This document shows positions 32,656-43,862 of a stretch of DNA of 64,000 bases, piece after piece. A program made the position numbers and the translations under genes. The notes beneath the pieces were generated by a model. It made no database searches and had not been told where the DNA came from. It saw nothing but the letters and a program-made list of their open reading frames with translations. This DNA is from Oegoconia quadripuncta (lineage: Eukaryota; Arthropoda; Insecta; Lepidoptera; Autostichidae). The stretch spans positions 26,647,578-26,711,577 of the forward strand of contig OX438744.1 of NCBI GenBank assembly GCA_949316235.1, written 5' to 3'. How positions within the stretch are numbered: position 1 is the stretch's first letter; each line of letters starts with the position of its first letter.

Positions 32656-34235
32656 AAAAAAATATTTTCGATACAATACATAATTTTGATATCGGTCTAT
32701 AATTAGTAACATCTGTCCTCGGCCATGCTGGTGCTGCTGGCTGGTATGAAAGTTTGCTTCCAGAGTTTCGGAACGGTACCTTCGGCCAGAGATCTACGAC
32801 ACAACATCGCAATAGGAACAGCCATTGTCTCCGAACATCCAATCAAAAACCGAGCCGGTAGATGGTCGGGCCCCGCAGATTTTGAAGGATCCAGTTTAAG
32901 AATTACATAACCATATTTAGGATATACCTATATTGACTTTGCTGGAGCTATCATGGGTGTCAGGTAGCTGAGGTGATGGACAAGTCGCTGTAGTTAAGAA
33001 GTTGGAGTAAAAGTAATCTGAGAACACATTACAAATGGATTCTCAGGTATTAACTATTGTAGTACCAGACTTAAAGTGATTAGGTAATCCGTGGCTGTTT
33101 CTTTTAGATTTAATGAACGACCAGAAATGTTTCGAATTCCTTGCTATGGAGTCTTCTACGGCGGCAATGTATGTTGCATAACATGATTTCTCAATTCTGT
33201 TTGCACGGTCACGTAGAATTTTGAAAGACTCATTATCAGAATTATTACCATATATTTTGAATTTTCTTAGGAACTTGTTTTTCTTTTATTATTTTTTAAG
33301 AGCCGGAGATAACCACCTGGGCTAAAAATCACAATTTATCAATTTTGACGGAATATAGGCATCTCAACGCTAAAAATCTGTCATAAAAATACTGCACGGC
33401 ATCATCCCCGTCGATGCGTGACTCCTAATTACTTCGTAAATGGCGCTTGTTTTAATATATCTAGTTCAGTAATATCCAACTGTATTTTAAGAGCACCGTG
33501 ATGGGGATCAATCACGGATCAATAGATAAAGACAGTCGATACGAACAATTGGATACAGTGACACTATCGTTAGACAACACAAGGTCGAAAATAACACCGT
33601 AGCTGTTTTTTTACTCCATTAAACTGCCGAGGTTAAGGTTACATACTTAACTCGTCCACAAGCAATTTCTCTTCCTGTGTACGGAAATTAGATGGTCTGA
33701 GAGAATTATCGCCAGTGTGTATACACTATAATGTCTTATATTAGAATCGCCCACTATTAAGAATTTATCTGTTGGATACTGTATCATTGTTTCATCAAGT
33801 TTAATAAAAAAGTTGGACAACTGGTCGGAAAATTAAGACAAAATTTTGTGATATTAAAGGACATATATGTATTATCGGTAGTTTGGTAGCCCGATGTGTG
33901 ACAGACAGAGTCACCCAGATATTTTCCGTACTCGAGTGAAAGCCTGGTCGAGGCATAACACTCAGGTCTATAAGTATAGCAATGGGGATTCCACCACCTA
34001 ATGTCTGCTGCGTCAGTGCGCAATCTCGATCTCGCCGCCAGACCACGTATCTGTCATCAAATAACTCGCTGCTACTTATACCACCCAGCAGCCACGTTTT
34101 CGTCAAAATTATTACATTTTCGTTGAGCGGGGCCATTCGAGGGTTCAACGATACCACAGAAGTCAATTTCGGTACAAGTATATTCGTTAACAAAACTATA
34201 TCGTATTCACACTGTGCATAAAATATGTACATATA
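32656..34235 (-). mobile_element. Jockey-like non-LTR element remnant: endonuclease and start of RT
   Basis: Read on the minus strand, 34232-33801 encodes an APE-type endonuclease N-terminal half: 'YDIVLLT', 'TKTWLLGGISSSELFDDRY' and 'QQTLGGGIPIAI'. About 1.1 kb further on, 32842-32640 encodes the first RT block, 'DVTNYRPISKLCIVSKIF'. Many stops and shifts lie between. The RT core and 3' end are missing at the SINE boundary. It is decayed and lies directly downstream of the MCAT stop codon. Confidence 0.7.
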
Positions 34236-34249
34236 ATCTACGGGACGAG

Positions 34250-34285
34250 GGGCGTCGGGCGTCGGGCGTCGGGCGTCGGGCGACA
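34250..34285. repeat. 7-bp tandem repeat in MCAT 3' UTR
   Basis: 'GCGTCGG' repeats four to five times, then degenerates to 'GCGACAG', 'GCGTGAG' and 'GCGTCGC' up to the MCAT stop codon. Confidence 0.8.
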
Positions 34286-34308
34286 GGCGTGAGGCGTCGC
34301 GCGTCGCG

Positions 34309-37300
34309 CTACACGTCGACGAGCAGCGAGCAGTCGTAGGCGAGCGCGTTGACGTGCCGCAGCGAGTGGCGCAGCGCCTGCGCCGGGCCCAGCGCCAGCG
34401 TGAGCGGCTGCGCGTGCGGGCGCGGGCGCGCGTACAGCGCGTGCAGCGTCTGCTCCCACAGCACGGGCGCCGTGGTGAGGCGCGCCAGCCCGCGCGCCAC
34501 GTGCGCCGCGTCGCGGTACGGGCGCGCCTCGCCGCACGCCAGCACGGCCACGCGCGGCGCCGCCAGCGCCACGTGGCGCAGCGCCTCGCCCACCGCGGCC
34601 CGCGCGCGCGCCATCAGCGCCGTGTGGCAGGCGCCCGCCGCCGCCACGCGCGCCCACCGCCGCACGCCCGCCGCGCCCCGCCCCTCCCGCTCCACCCAGC
34701 GCAGCGCCTGCCCGGGGGGGACATCGTATCAAAAATGTACCGAGTATAAAATTAAAGGACGGACGGAGTATCAGGACGATCGGGATCGTGGGTGGCCGAT
34801 GTGACTTACCAACTACGGAAACGAATAGGATGGACCGATGCGGTCACGTGATACGTTCGAATCGAAACAAACGGACGAACGAGTTTATCGTCTCGTGTCC
34901 TAGGGGCAGAGAGAGGCGCCGAGGGAGGCCAGGGAGGAGTTGGGAGAGTGATCGATCCGAAAGATGGAGGAGAACGTGTCTGGATCGCCGCCAGTGGCAC
35001 ATCATGGAGGATTGATATACGGATTAAATTTGAATGACCGTTAACTGGGGACGCCATTCTATTTTATTCAGAACACCAACAGCATAAATAAAAAGGTTGG
35101 GTACATAGAATATTTCAACAAAGCCATTAAAAGGTATTCGCAGATACATTCTGATTAGACTTATCAACCATAAAAAAGAAGAAATAAACTCTGCGGGATG
35201 AGGTCCCTAGGAGTGTGCCTTGCTCGAGGTGGGGCCAAAGAATTTAGCTGTGAATATTTGTTTTATCGCTGAGGGTGTTGTGTTGAATAGGGCCAAAGTT
35301 CTGTGTTCCTTAGATAGTTTGTTAAATTGATTGCTGACTCGAATGAGAAAATAGTTAGTGCTTGCGCAATAGCAGGTCAAGGGATCGTTGTATCGGATAG
35401 ACAATCTAGTGGGTTTATGAATATTAATTTTTTCCAACAAGGATGAACAGTCTATAACACTGTTCACAATATTAAGGAGGTATAAAATATCTGCTATTTC
35501 TCTCCTTTTTTCTAAAGGTAAGAAATGATACCTTGTGCATCGGGTTTCGTACCCGTGATTGATTTTTTTTTTTTTTATTTTGAATTGGAGATATCTTAGA
35601 AATCGTTTTTGAATAGATTCAATACGATCAATATATACCCTATACTGTGAGTTGCATACAACTGAGGCATATATTAGGGTACTGCGCACATACGAGCAAA
35701 AGAGCACTTTAATCGGCTTGATATTTTTAAATTCGGATGTGGATGTGATTATAAAACCGAGGATTTTTGAAACCTTCTTAACTAGATACTCAATATGATG
35801 ATCAAAAGCTACTTTGCTATGTTGGACAACTCCCAGATCCTTCATTAAATTAACTTTGGCGAGGAGTTTTTTACTAAAGGAGTAGTTAAACTTTCTTCTT
35901 TACTTTATTCTTGATTACTAACAACTTCAGGGAACCGTAGCCGAATTAGAATAAAAAATTACTGTTACCCGTACAAAGTAAACCATTCCGAAACCACGTT
36001 TAGTAGGGAAGTTCGACAGTTTTCGACTGGTGACTTCACTCCTGATTACGAACAACTTTCCACTGGGAACTATAGTCGAATTCAGTCGAAAATTCTTGGA
36101 TTTTCATATGAGGTGGTTTCGAAACGGTTTACTTTGATTTTTTGATCGATTTCGTTTACGGCTCCCAATGGAGTCGTTCATAATCCAGGGTGGAATCCCA
36201 AGTGAAGAGGAATTACACGAATCAAATTGCACCCTCCATGGGAGGAACCTCCTCGTGCAATTGAAGTTCTCAGAGCGTCCGGTGACGTTCGAGCCAGTAC
36301 CTCCTCGTCGCCGGCGATGACCTTGCAGCCCGGGTAGAGGTAGGTGGCGACCTCGCAGCAGGGGTCGGGCACGCCGCGGGCGGCCGCCGCGTCGCGCGCG
36401 CCCCGCAGCAGGGCGGGCAGGCTGGCGGCCGGCGCCAGCCACAGCGTCAGCATGCCCTGCGGCCGCTCCGCCGCCGCGGCCGCCATGGCCGCCTCCCGCA
36501 CGGCCAGCACCCGCAGCGCGCCCTCCAGCGGCAGCGCGCCCGCGAACACGAGCGCCGCGAACTCGCCCAGCGAGAACCCGGCGGCGGCGCGCGCCCGCTC
36601 CACGGCGCCGGGCCGCTCCTCCCGCGCCGCCTCCAGCGCCGCCAGCGCCGTCACCGTCACGCACACCTGCGCGCGCGCCGCCAGCTCGCTCGCCGGCCCG
36701 CGCGTGCACACGCTCCACACGTCCCACCTGCCGTCCCCCACCCCCCGCCCGCATTAGTTCCGCGAGGAGTAAGTAAAAATATAGGAATGCCTTTGGAAAT
36801 ATTTACCGGGAGCTCCAACGAGCTACATTAGCCATTTGCGAAGAGAATTGTTTGTGTAATGAACTTGCATCGCCAATCCAAAAAACAACCAGGTCATAGC
36901 AGTATTAGATTACTTTCCGGCCAAAAAAAAAACGTCTACTTAAGGTCCAAGTCTAAGTAAATTGAAATTCTTACTCGCTCGCTGCACAAACGCATTCTGC
37001 CAATAGTTGGCGGAGCACGATGGGAGATCCTAAAGCGGGTTGAACCTAAGGATTCTGGGTGGGGCTCTTACTGAGATCTTTGACATTTTGAATTTAAATG
37101 CAATTAGTGAGTCACCATTCCGATGCTGATTAAGAGAATTCAAATCAAGTTTCACTCAACCACAGCAATCGGTAGCGGTGGCACAACAGTCCTTGTTGTC
37201 ATTTATACTAATGAGTGATCCATTATCCATGAATAAGCCAGTCCATACATACAAAGTCAGGTTAGAGCATGGAGGCAGAAAAAGTTTTAGAAACTTTAAT

Positions 37301-38201
37301 GCATTCAACATTTTCATGATCTTTTGGTGTAGTGGTTAGAAACTCTGACTGCTGTATTAAAAGGTGCTAGGGTCATTTTGTATGATGAATTCGGACATGT
37401 GAACTTGACTTATGGGTATTTATTTACAAAAAAAATGTATTCGTGTAGTACAGTATCCTTAGTACCACCCACTAACCTTAGCGTGGAACTAAATGGCGCC
37501 ATGTGCAAAGATAGTTTTAGATTTATTATATTACATTTATTAGATTTCTTGCTTTACAAGTCTACTCCGGTTAGCACTTGACCTCAATCACACCTGATGT
37601 TAAGTGAAGATGAGGCTGAAGGCGGAAGCGCACTGACCCGGAAACCCAAATATTTGGAGAACGTTTGGTTAATTTTAGAAATTATTGAACATGTCATAGG
37701 AAGTTTTAAGTAACTCCATATCGACACTCCAAACCAAAGTCGTAATGAGCAAAGCGATTAAACATCCATTGCATGGGATAGTAAAGCGACCGCCTGCCGC
37801 GCACATGAGCGACGGCTCCCCTACGCCCGCGGGCGGGACACTGACCCGAGCACGTCGGAGGCGAGGCGGTACAGGTCGCGCGCGGGCGGCACGTGGGCCA
37901 GGCGCAGGCCCATGCCCACGCGGTGCGCGCCCTGCCCCGGGAACAGCAGCACGCTGCAGTCGGCCGGCGCCGGCCGCTCGGCGCGCGCCCGCCGCCGCGG
38001 CGCCTCGGCCGCGTAGGGCTGCGTGGCCCACTGCAGCTCGGGCTCGGCCGGCCGCGCCTCGCCGAACGCTCCCGCCTCGTCCAGCAGGCGCCGCAGCGGG
38101 CTGTCGCCGCCGGGGCCGCCGGGCCCGCCGGGGCCGCTGTGGCCGCGCACGCCCGCCCGCAGCAATGCCCCGCGGAGCCGCGCCCGCGCCGCGCCCTGCA
38201 T
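34309..38201 (-). CDS. MCAT: Malonyl-CoA:acyl carrier protein transacylase, mitochondrial
   Basis: MCAT loads malonyl groups onto mitochondrial acyl carrier protein, feeding the type II fatty-acid synthesis that supplies lipoate. Three exons on the minus strand join in phase: 38201-37846 (donor GTCAGT), 36727-36301 (donor GTACTG) and 34707-34309, giving 393 residues (human 390). Residues 1-22 form an Arg/Ala-rich, acid-free presequence (MQGAARARLRGALLRAGVRG). Then come 'CSVLLFPGQGAHRVGMGL', the nucleophile motif 'GFSLGEFAALVFAGA' (Ser171), 'CEVATYLYPGCKVIAGDEE', and 'GACHTALM' with the catalytic His289. The C-terminus has 'TTAPVLWEQTLHALYA', as in the family. Exons are very GC-rich with long Ala/Arg stretches. 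Intron 1 holds two SINE pieces. Intron 2 holds RTE and Jockey fragments. Confidence 0.93.
34780..35040 (+). pseudogene. RTE-like RT C-terminal fragment in MCAT intron 2
   Basis: The plus strand encodes 'RMDRCGHVIRSN', 'RERRRGRPGRSWESD' and 'LDRRQWHIMED', the pattern that ends RTE-type reverse transcriptases (W/R-x-GH-V-x-R, RRRGRP-x-x-W, DR-x-x-W). Only about 75 codons are present. Confidence 0.6.
35207..35890 (-). pseudogene. Jockey-like RT C-terminal fragment in MCAT intron 2
   Basis: An open stretch of about 212 codons on the minus strand: 'MKDLGVVQHSKVAFDHHIEY', 'VRSTLIYASVVCNSQYRVYI', 'RIESIQKRFLRYLQFK' and 'FLPLEKRREIADILYLLNIV'. This is the thumb and C-terminal part of a Jockey-type RT. 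Its length without a stop suggests moderate age. The upstream palm is missing. Confidence 0.75.
35975..36138. repeat. Degenerate fold-back in MCAT intron 2
   Basis: 'AAAGTAAACCATTCCGAAACC' near 35978-35998 has an imperfect inverse near 36114-36135, and 'TTTTCGACTG' and 'CAGTCGAAAA' pair further inside. Possibly an old MITE. Confidence 0.4.
37319..37550 (+). mobile_element. tRNA-headed SINE, family A, diverged copy
   Basis: The head 'TTTTGGTGTAGTGGTTAGAA' (A box) is intact and the B box is damaged. The body 'GATGAATTCGGACATGTG' and 3' end 'GTGGAACTAAATGGCGCCAT' match the copies at 38806/48091 and 52438. It lies in MCAT intron 1. Confidence 0.7.
37568..37662 (-). mobile_element. SINE family B, 3' fragment
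   Basis: 'GGTTAGCACTTGACCTCAAT' to 'CACTGACCCGGAAACCC', the 3' end of family B in inverse orientation. MCAT intron 1. Confidence 0.7.
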
Positions 38202-38805
38202 GTCCCCCGCTCCGAGGGTTCCTCCTCGAGACCGACGACGGGCTACCTCGTCCCCTAGTCTATCATCTCCTCGCCGGCAGATGTGACGAAGCCGATCTCG
38301 GTCACGGTGGAGCCCGATCTCCGCCTTGCTTCGATTGTATTTCCCGTCTTCGTTCGAAAATAATTGTAAAACGAAATTTGTTTACCGACACTGCACTGAA
38401 GTTCACTGAATTAACGAGTATTTAAAATTGATTACCGATACTACACTGAAATTCACTGAATTACCGCGTATATTCATAGTACTTTATGAATGAATTTAAC
38501 CTTAAATATGCAAATAGCACTTTAACCCACAGATTACTTTATTTTTATTTTTTTTTTTTTTATTCACTCCTCTCGGAGAAGGCAAAGGGATCTATGCCCA
38601 TACAGCCACGTCATATTCCTCTTATTTCAAGTGTCGTAGCAGCGAAAGCGAAGCGACTTAGCTAACGCTCAACGCTGGTTTACTGTCACAAGGGTCACAG
38701 ATGCGTTGCCGGCCTTACCGGAATTACCGTCGCTTGTTGCTTACACAGAGTATTCCTGTTACATTTTCCTGACATCTAAATATTACATCTATTATAAATA
38801 TTTGA
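38202..38805. other. MCAT 5' flank
   Basis: Likely MCAT promoter and 5' UTR. The first 100 bp is GC-rich, then AT-rich, with an imperfect direct repeat ('TACCGAYACTRCACTGAAR') near 38380-38460 and a T-run at 38541-38562. No core motif recognised. Confidence 0.4.
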
Positions 38806-38942
38806 CGACCTGTTCGGTGTAGTGGTTAGCAACTCTGACCACTATACTAAAAGGTTGCGGGTTCGAATCCCGCTAGGGGCATATGTTTGTGTGATGAATA
38901 CGGACATGTGTACCCGAGTTATGGATGTTTTCATTTATAATA
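38806..38942 (+). mobile_element. SINE family A, 5' half (split by LTR element)
   Basis: Head 'TTCGGTGTAGTGGTTAGCAA' and B box 'GGTTCGAATCCCGCTAGG', then 'GATGAATACGGACATGTG' to 'GTTTTCATTTATAATA'. It stops where the LTR begins. The missing 3' half is found at 48091-48200, on the far side of the LTR element. Confidence 0.85.
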
Positions 38943-38978
38943 AGCATGGTCTTACTTACACCCGTCGATGCCAACCGG

Positions 38979-39718
38979 TGGCCCGATTCTCAGTTCATGC
39001 GAGATATCTCTAATTCGAGATAATGTCTAATCGTGGAATGTCGATTAAAATGTCACAAAAATGTCTATGATACGAAAGAAACGTATTCTCGCAGTCGCTA
39101 GCGTCGCTAGAGATAAAATGTCACGAACTATTGGGATGTTGATCTAAGTTACGTTCCGTTTTATCGATTGTGTTTAGTCGTAATCGAGATCAACGAATCC
39201 AGCCTTATAATAGGTTCTGAAATATAAGACTTAACCGACTTCATTTCAGAGTATAAATAAACTACAAGGTATTGCTTTATTATTGAAATCTAATGAAAAA
39301 GATTCCACAGAATGACTGGTTTGTTAAACAAATCCGCGTAAAACGTAACTCAAGCAAGTGTCAATCTGACATGAAGATATAAAATTGTCAACTCCTATTA
39401 CTTCGTCACCTAACATTGTCGAATTTGTCGATTTAAGAGCTAAATAAATGGCACTTAGAGGATAAATCACACAAAAACACAAACACTTTTCCAATACCAA
39501 ACTAGCAGAAAGAAATGTCACTACGATACCTACGATTTGACGATAGAGATCCAATGTCGACTGACATTTACCACTCGTTGTAAGTCGAGCGCTGGGAATA
39601 GACAATTCTCTAACGTGACATTTTGAGAATACGAAAATTCTGTTTCATTCGACATTCGCCATTTTATTTCGAGATATGTCGAATACGACATAATGTCTAT
39701 TGCGCAAGAATCGCCTCC
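38979..39718 (-). mobile_element. Harbinger-like non-autonomous element, copy 1 (in the 5' LTR)
   Basis: About 740 bp with ends 'GGCCCGATTCTCAGTTC' and 'GCGCAAGAATCGCCTCC' (inverse GGAGGCGATTCTTGCGC). It is the inverse of the copy at 41275-44417, apart from about 130 bp of transposase-like sequence absent here. It replaces about 20 bp of the LTR present in the 3' LTR. Confidence 0.7.
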
Positions 39719-41594
39719 GAACCGCGGCCGCTGCACATTTGGTTGCTGGCGGTCGTCGCGTGCAAGTGAGCCATTTCGTTTTCCTTTATCACGACGCATA
39801 TTCATACCAAAAAATTTAACCAATTTTTCCAATGTATGGACTTACAACAGGTCGTGAAGGAGCCTACTCATTTCACAGCTGTATCGGAGACACTCATTGA
39901 TCTGGTATGCACTAATGCGAGGGTGCGGGAGGTTACAGTTTCTAGTATTGCGGGGTCCATTGGGCACGCAATGGTCAATGTCAGTCTCACATTGAAGAAA
40001 TTAAAAATTCCTCCAAGAGTCGTTACTTATAGACTTCTCAAAAGTATTGTTCTGGATAACTTTAATAGAGATGTGAATTCGACAGACTGGGAATGTGTTT
40101 TGGGATTGAGCACAGTGGATCTAATGGTTGATAAATTTAATACTCTATTGCTACACCTTTTCGATCGACATGCTCCGATTAAAACAACTAAATTGAGAAA
40201 TAACAACGCGTTGCCGTGGGTTACTGGAACTGTCAAGCTAATGATTGACTTACGCAACAATGCTTTTAAAACGTACCGAAGGACAAAATCGGATGTGCAT
40301 AAAAAGTATTACAAGGACCTCAAAAGGCTGGTAGTAACCAGTATTGCCAATGAAAGGCGGGCATATTTCAATCATTGTATCAACTCCCAAAATACTAATA
40401 CCAAAGCATTTTGGAATAATTTAAAAAATAAAATTTTGGTTGATCCTGCAAAACATGATGGTCTTCCTGATGTCTTCAATAATGCCAATGATATTAACAA
40501 TCATTTCTTAGATATTCCTGGTCCCAATTTAGTGCCAATGTCAAAACTTACTTATTTTGAACATCATCGGTACGGAAATACTATATTCCAGTTGCAGCAG
40601 GTTGATGAGAGTGACGTCGCTAAATATGTATATCATGTCTGTCAAGTCAAACGCTGTCGGCAGTGATGGTGTTAGTAGGGATATGGTATTACTCACTCTC
40701 CCGCGCACCCTGTCCGTTATTGTCGGTATCTTGAATAGGTCCATATCCGCCAGCACGGTCCCTGTTCAGTGGAATGCAGCTTTGGTTAATCCTTTACCTA
40801 AGGTCGATGATCCTACCGAATTAAAAGACCTCAGGCCTATCAGTATCCTGCCTTTTCTCTCCAAAGTGCTTGAAAAATGTGTATACATGCAGTTAAGTAA
40901 ATACGTTGAAAGCAACAACATACTACCACCTTTTCAATCGGGATTTCGGAAGGGTCGTGGTACAGTTACGGCCCTGTTGGATGTTACGGACAATATTCTC
41001 TCTGAACAGGATGCCGGGCGTGGTACTGTCTTGACGCTGTTGGATTTTTCTCGTGCTTTTGATTGCATTAATGTTTCGTTGCTATTATCTAAACTTACGT
41101 ACTACGGTGTAGATCATCAGTCGGTCAAATAGTTTAATAATTACCTCAGCGATCGATCTCAGTCTGTGAAACTTATATTGGACGGTGATAGATGCACATT
41201 CTCTGACTCTCAATTGGTTGTGCGAGGTGTGCCTCAGGGCTCAATTCTTAGTCCCCTACTTTTCATTATATACTGGGGGGCGATTCTCGCGCAATAGACA
41301 TTATGTCGTATTCGACATATCTCGAAATAACATGGCGAATGTCGAATGAAACAGAATTTTCGTATTCTCAAAGTGTCACGTTAGAGAATTGTCTATTCCC
41401 AGCGCTCGACTTACAACGAGTGGTAAATATCAGTCGACATTGGATCTCTAATCGTCAAATCGTAGATATCGTAGTGACATTTCTTTCTGCCAGTTTGGTA
41501 TTGGAAAAGTGTTTGTGTTTTTATGTGATTTATCGTCTAAGTGCCATTTATTTAACTCTTAAATCGACAAATTCTACAATGTTAGGTGACGAAG

Positions 41595-43646
41595 GTGTTA
41601 GTTTAACTAAAGATCAATATGAAAAAGTTTTTAAGTCAAAAACAATAAAAGTCAGCGAGTCGCTAATGTTCAGTGATTGGGCGACAGCAGGAATTCATAA
41701 AAGCAGAAATAGATTATATGAACTTTATGCCGAAAAATCATATAATAAAAATGATACCTTTGTTAGCTATGTTAGGAATTATTCAAAAATTTTTAAACGC
41801 GTTTGTTCTGAGGCTAAATCTATGTTTACCATTAGTAAAATTAAAAACAGTTGTAACATCATTAAATCCACTTGGAAAGTCATAAATAATGAGACAAAAA
41901 AAAGTCGAAGATCGGAATTTAGAATTCAATTTGAAATTAAACGATAAAATTATTAGTAATGACTTACAGGTTGCCGAATCATTTGAAAAGTTCTTTACCA
42001 ACATTCCAATCTCGACCACTAAATCTCTTAATTCATCTCCCGCTCTGGCTGAATCACTTATCTTACAAAATGTAGAACCATGTGAGATAAACTTTAAATT
42101 TACTCATGTAAATAGTAATAGTGTACTGAAAGCCTTTAAATCATTGCAAATGAAAAAGACTGCTGACGTTCACGGCCTATCAGTTAAAATTATTAATTCC
42201 ATAATTGATTGTATTGCACCCCACTTGGCTACTATATTTAACAAATGTGTTGATCGTGGAGTGTTTCCTGATTTAATGAAACTAAGTAAAGTCATTCCAT
42301 TATTTAAAGCAGGTAGTACATCAGATCCCACTAACTTTAGACCTATATCAGTACTACCCACATTTAGTAAAATTTTTGAGAAATTGATTTTAAACCAGTT
42401 AATGTCTCATTTTTATCAAAACAATATCATGCATCCCAAACAATTTGGATTCACACGGGGTCGCTCAACAACCGATGCAGGTGTTGAGCTAGTTCAACAT
42501 ATTTTTGATGCCTGGGAGAATTCGCGGGATGCAATTGGCGTCTTCTGCGATTTGTCAAAGGCTTTTGATTGTGTTCATTATGATATATTAATCAGGAAAT
42601 TACACCATTACGGCATACAAGGTCAGGCTTTGAATCTTTTAAAATCATACTTGTATAATAGAATTCAGAGGGTAGATGTTAATGGCACTAAGTCCTCTGG
42701 GTCTGAGGTCCATATGGGCGTGCCACAAGGTTCAATTCTAGGACCATTTTTGTTTCTTGTGTACATTAATGACTTGCCTCATCTTGCCCGGAATAGATGT
42801 GAAATAGTATTGTTTGCAGATGACACCTCTGTGCTATTTAAAGTTAAGAGATATCAATCATCTTGTGACGATGTAAACACTGCTATTTTTGAACTTGTTA
42901 ACTGGTTTACAGTAAATAATCTTCTTTTGAATGAAAAAAAAACTAAATGCTTAAAATTTACTTTACCTAATGTTAAACAAATGCCTATTGACATATTTGT
43001 ACGAGGCGAAAAATTGGACCTTGTAGACACTACTGTCTTTTTAGGACTGACATTGGATGCTAAGCTTCAGTGGGGGCCTCATATTGAGAAACTAGCGAAA
43101 AAGCTTGCTTCTGCTGCGTATGCAGTCAAAAAAATCAGAAATTTAACAGACGTTCATACCGCAAGACTGGTTTACTTTAGCTATTTCCACAGTTTGATGT
43201 CATATGGCATATTGTTGTGGGGAAACGCTGCTGACATACATATGATTTTTGTTCTGCAGAAGCGTGCTATTCGTGCCATTTATAAATTAGGACCTAGAGA
43301 GTCTCTTAGAGATAAGTTTAAGGAAATTAATATCTTAACAATGGCATCTCAATACATTTATGAGAATTTGTTATATGCAAAAAAAAATATAACCTTATTC
43401 GCTAAAAATAGTGATAGGCACAATGTTAATACAAGGAATAAGAACCAGTTATCTATTTATGTTAGCCGACTTCACAAAGTTAGTAAATCCTTCAAAGGGC
43501 AATGTATACGCTTTTATAATAAGGTTCCAGTAGACATTCAAAATATGCCTTTAAATAAATTTAAAGCAATCATAAAACAGAAATTATTAACAAAAGGCTA
43601 TTATAAAATCACTGACTATTTGAATGATAAGCAAGCATGGACATAG
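41595..43646 (+). pseudogene. Element Z endonuclease-less RT ORF with one frameshift
   Basis: The upstream part reads 'LTKDQYEKVFKSKTIKVSES' to 'STWKVINNETKK'. A shift in the A-run at 41895-41902 moves it into the frame 41889-43646. That frame holds a full RT: 'ADVHGLSVKIINSII', 'NFRPISVLPTFSKIFEKLIL', 'QFGFTRGRSTTDA', 'CDLSKAFDCVHYDIL', '[19 protein letters not shown]' and 'LFADDTSVLF' (FADD at the active site). The 585-codon frame ends at TAG 43644-43646. The endonuclease is missing by 5' truncation, so it is not autonomous. Confidence 0.82.
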
Positions 43647-43862
43647 CTGTCTATTCATATAATTATCAAATCGCAACCTATAATCTGTTTAAAAGAGCAA
43701 CCCTAGAGTTTCTTGCTCGTTCTTCTCTGGGGAGTCAGCTTTGTGAATGAGCAGTAAATTTAAACTATAATGTAATGTTAATATTAATAGTGACGTTTTC
43801 AAGTGATAATTTTATCCTATGAAATAAAAATATTTTGATTTTGATTTTGATTTTTTGATTTT
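41595..43862 (+). mobile_element. Non-LTR element Z, 5'-truncated (inside Harbinger-like copy 2)
   Basis: Flanked by GAAG on both sides (41591-41594 and 43863-43866), where copy 1 of the Harbinger-like element has a single uninterrupted GACGAAGTAAT (in inverse). The 3' end is a (TTGATTTT)n tail. Other fragments of the same family lie at 27300-27905 and 54725-54850. Confidence 0.85.

Noticed and set aside
34349..34804. 151-codon plus-strand open frame
   Set aside because: Antisense to MCAT exon 3; GC-driven.
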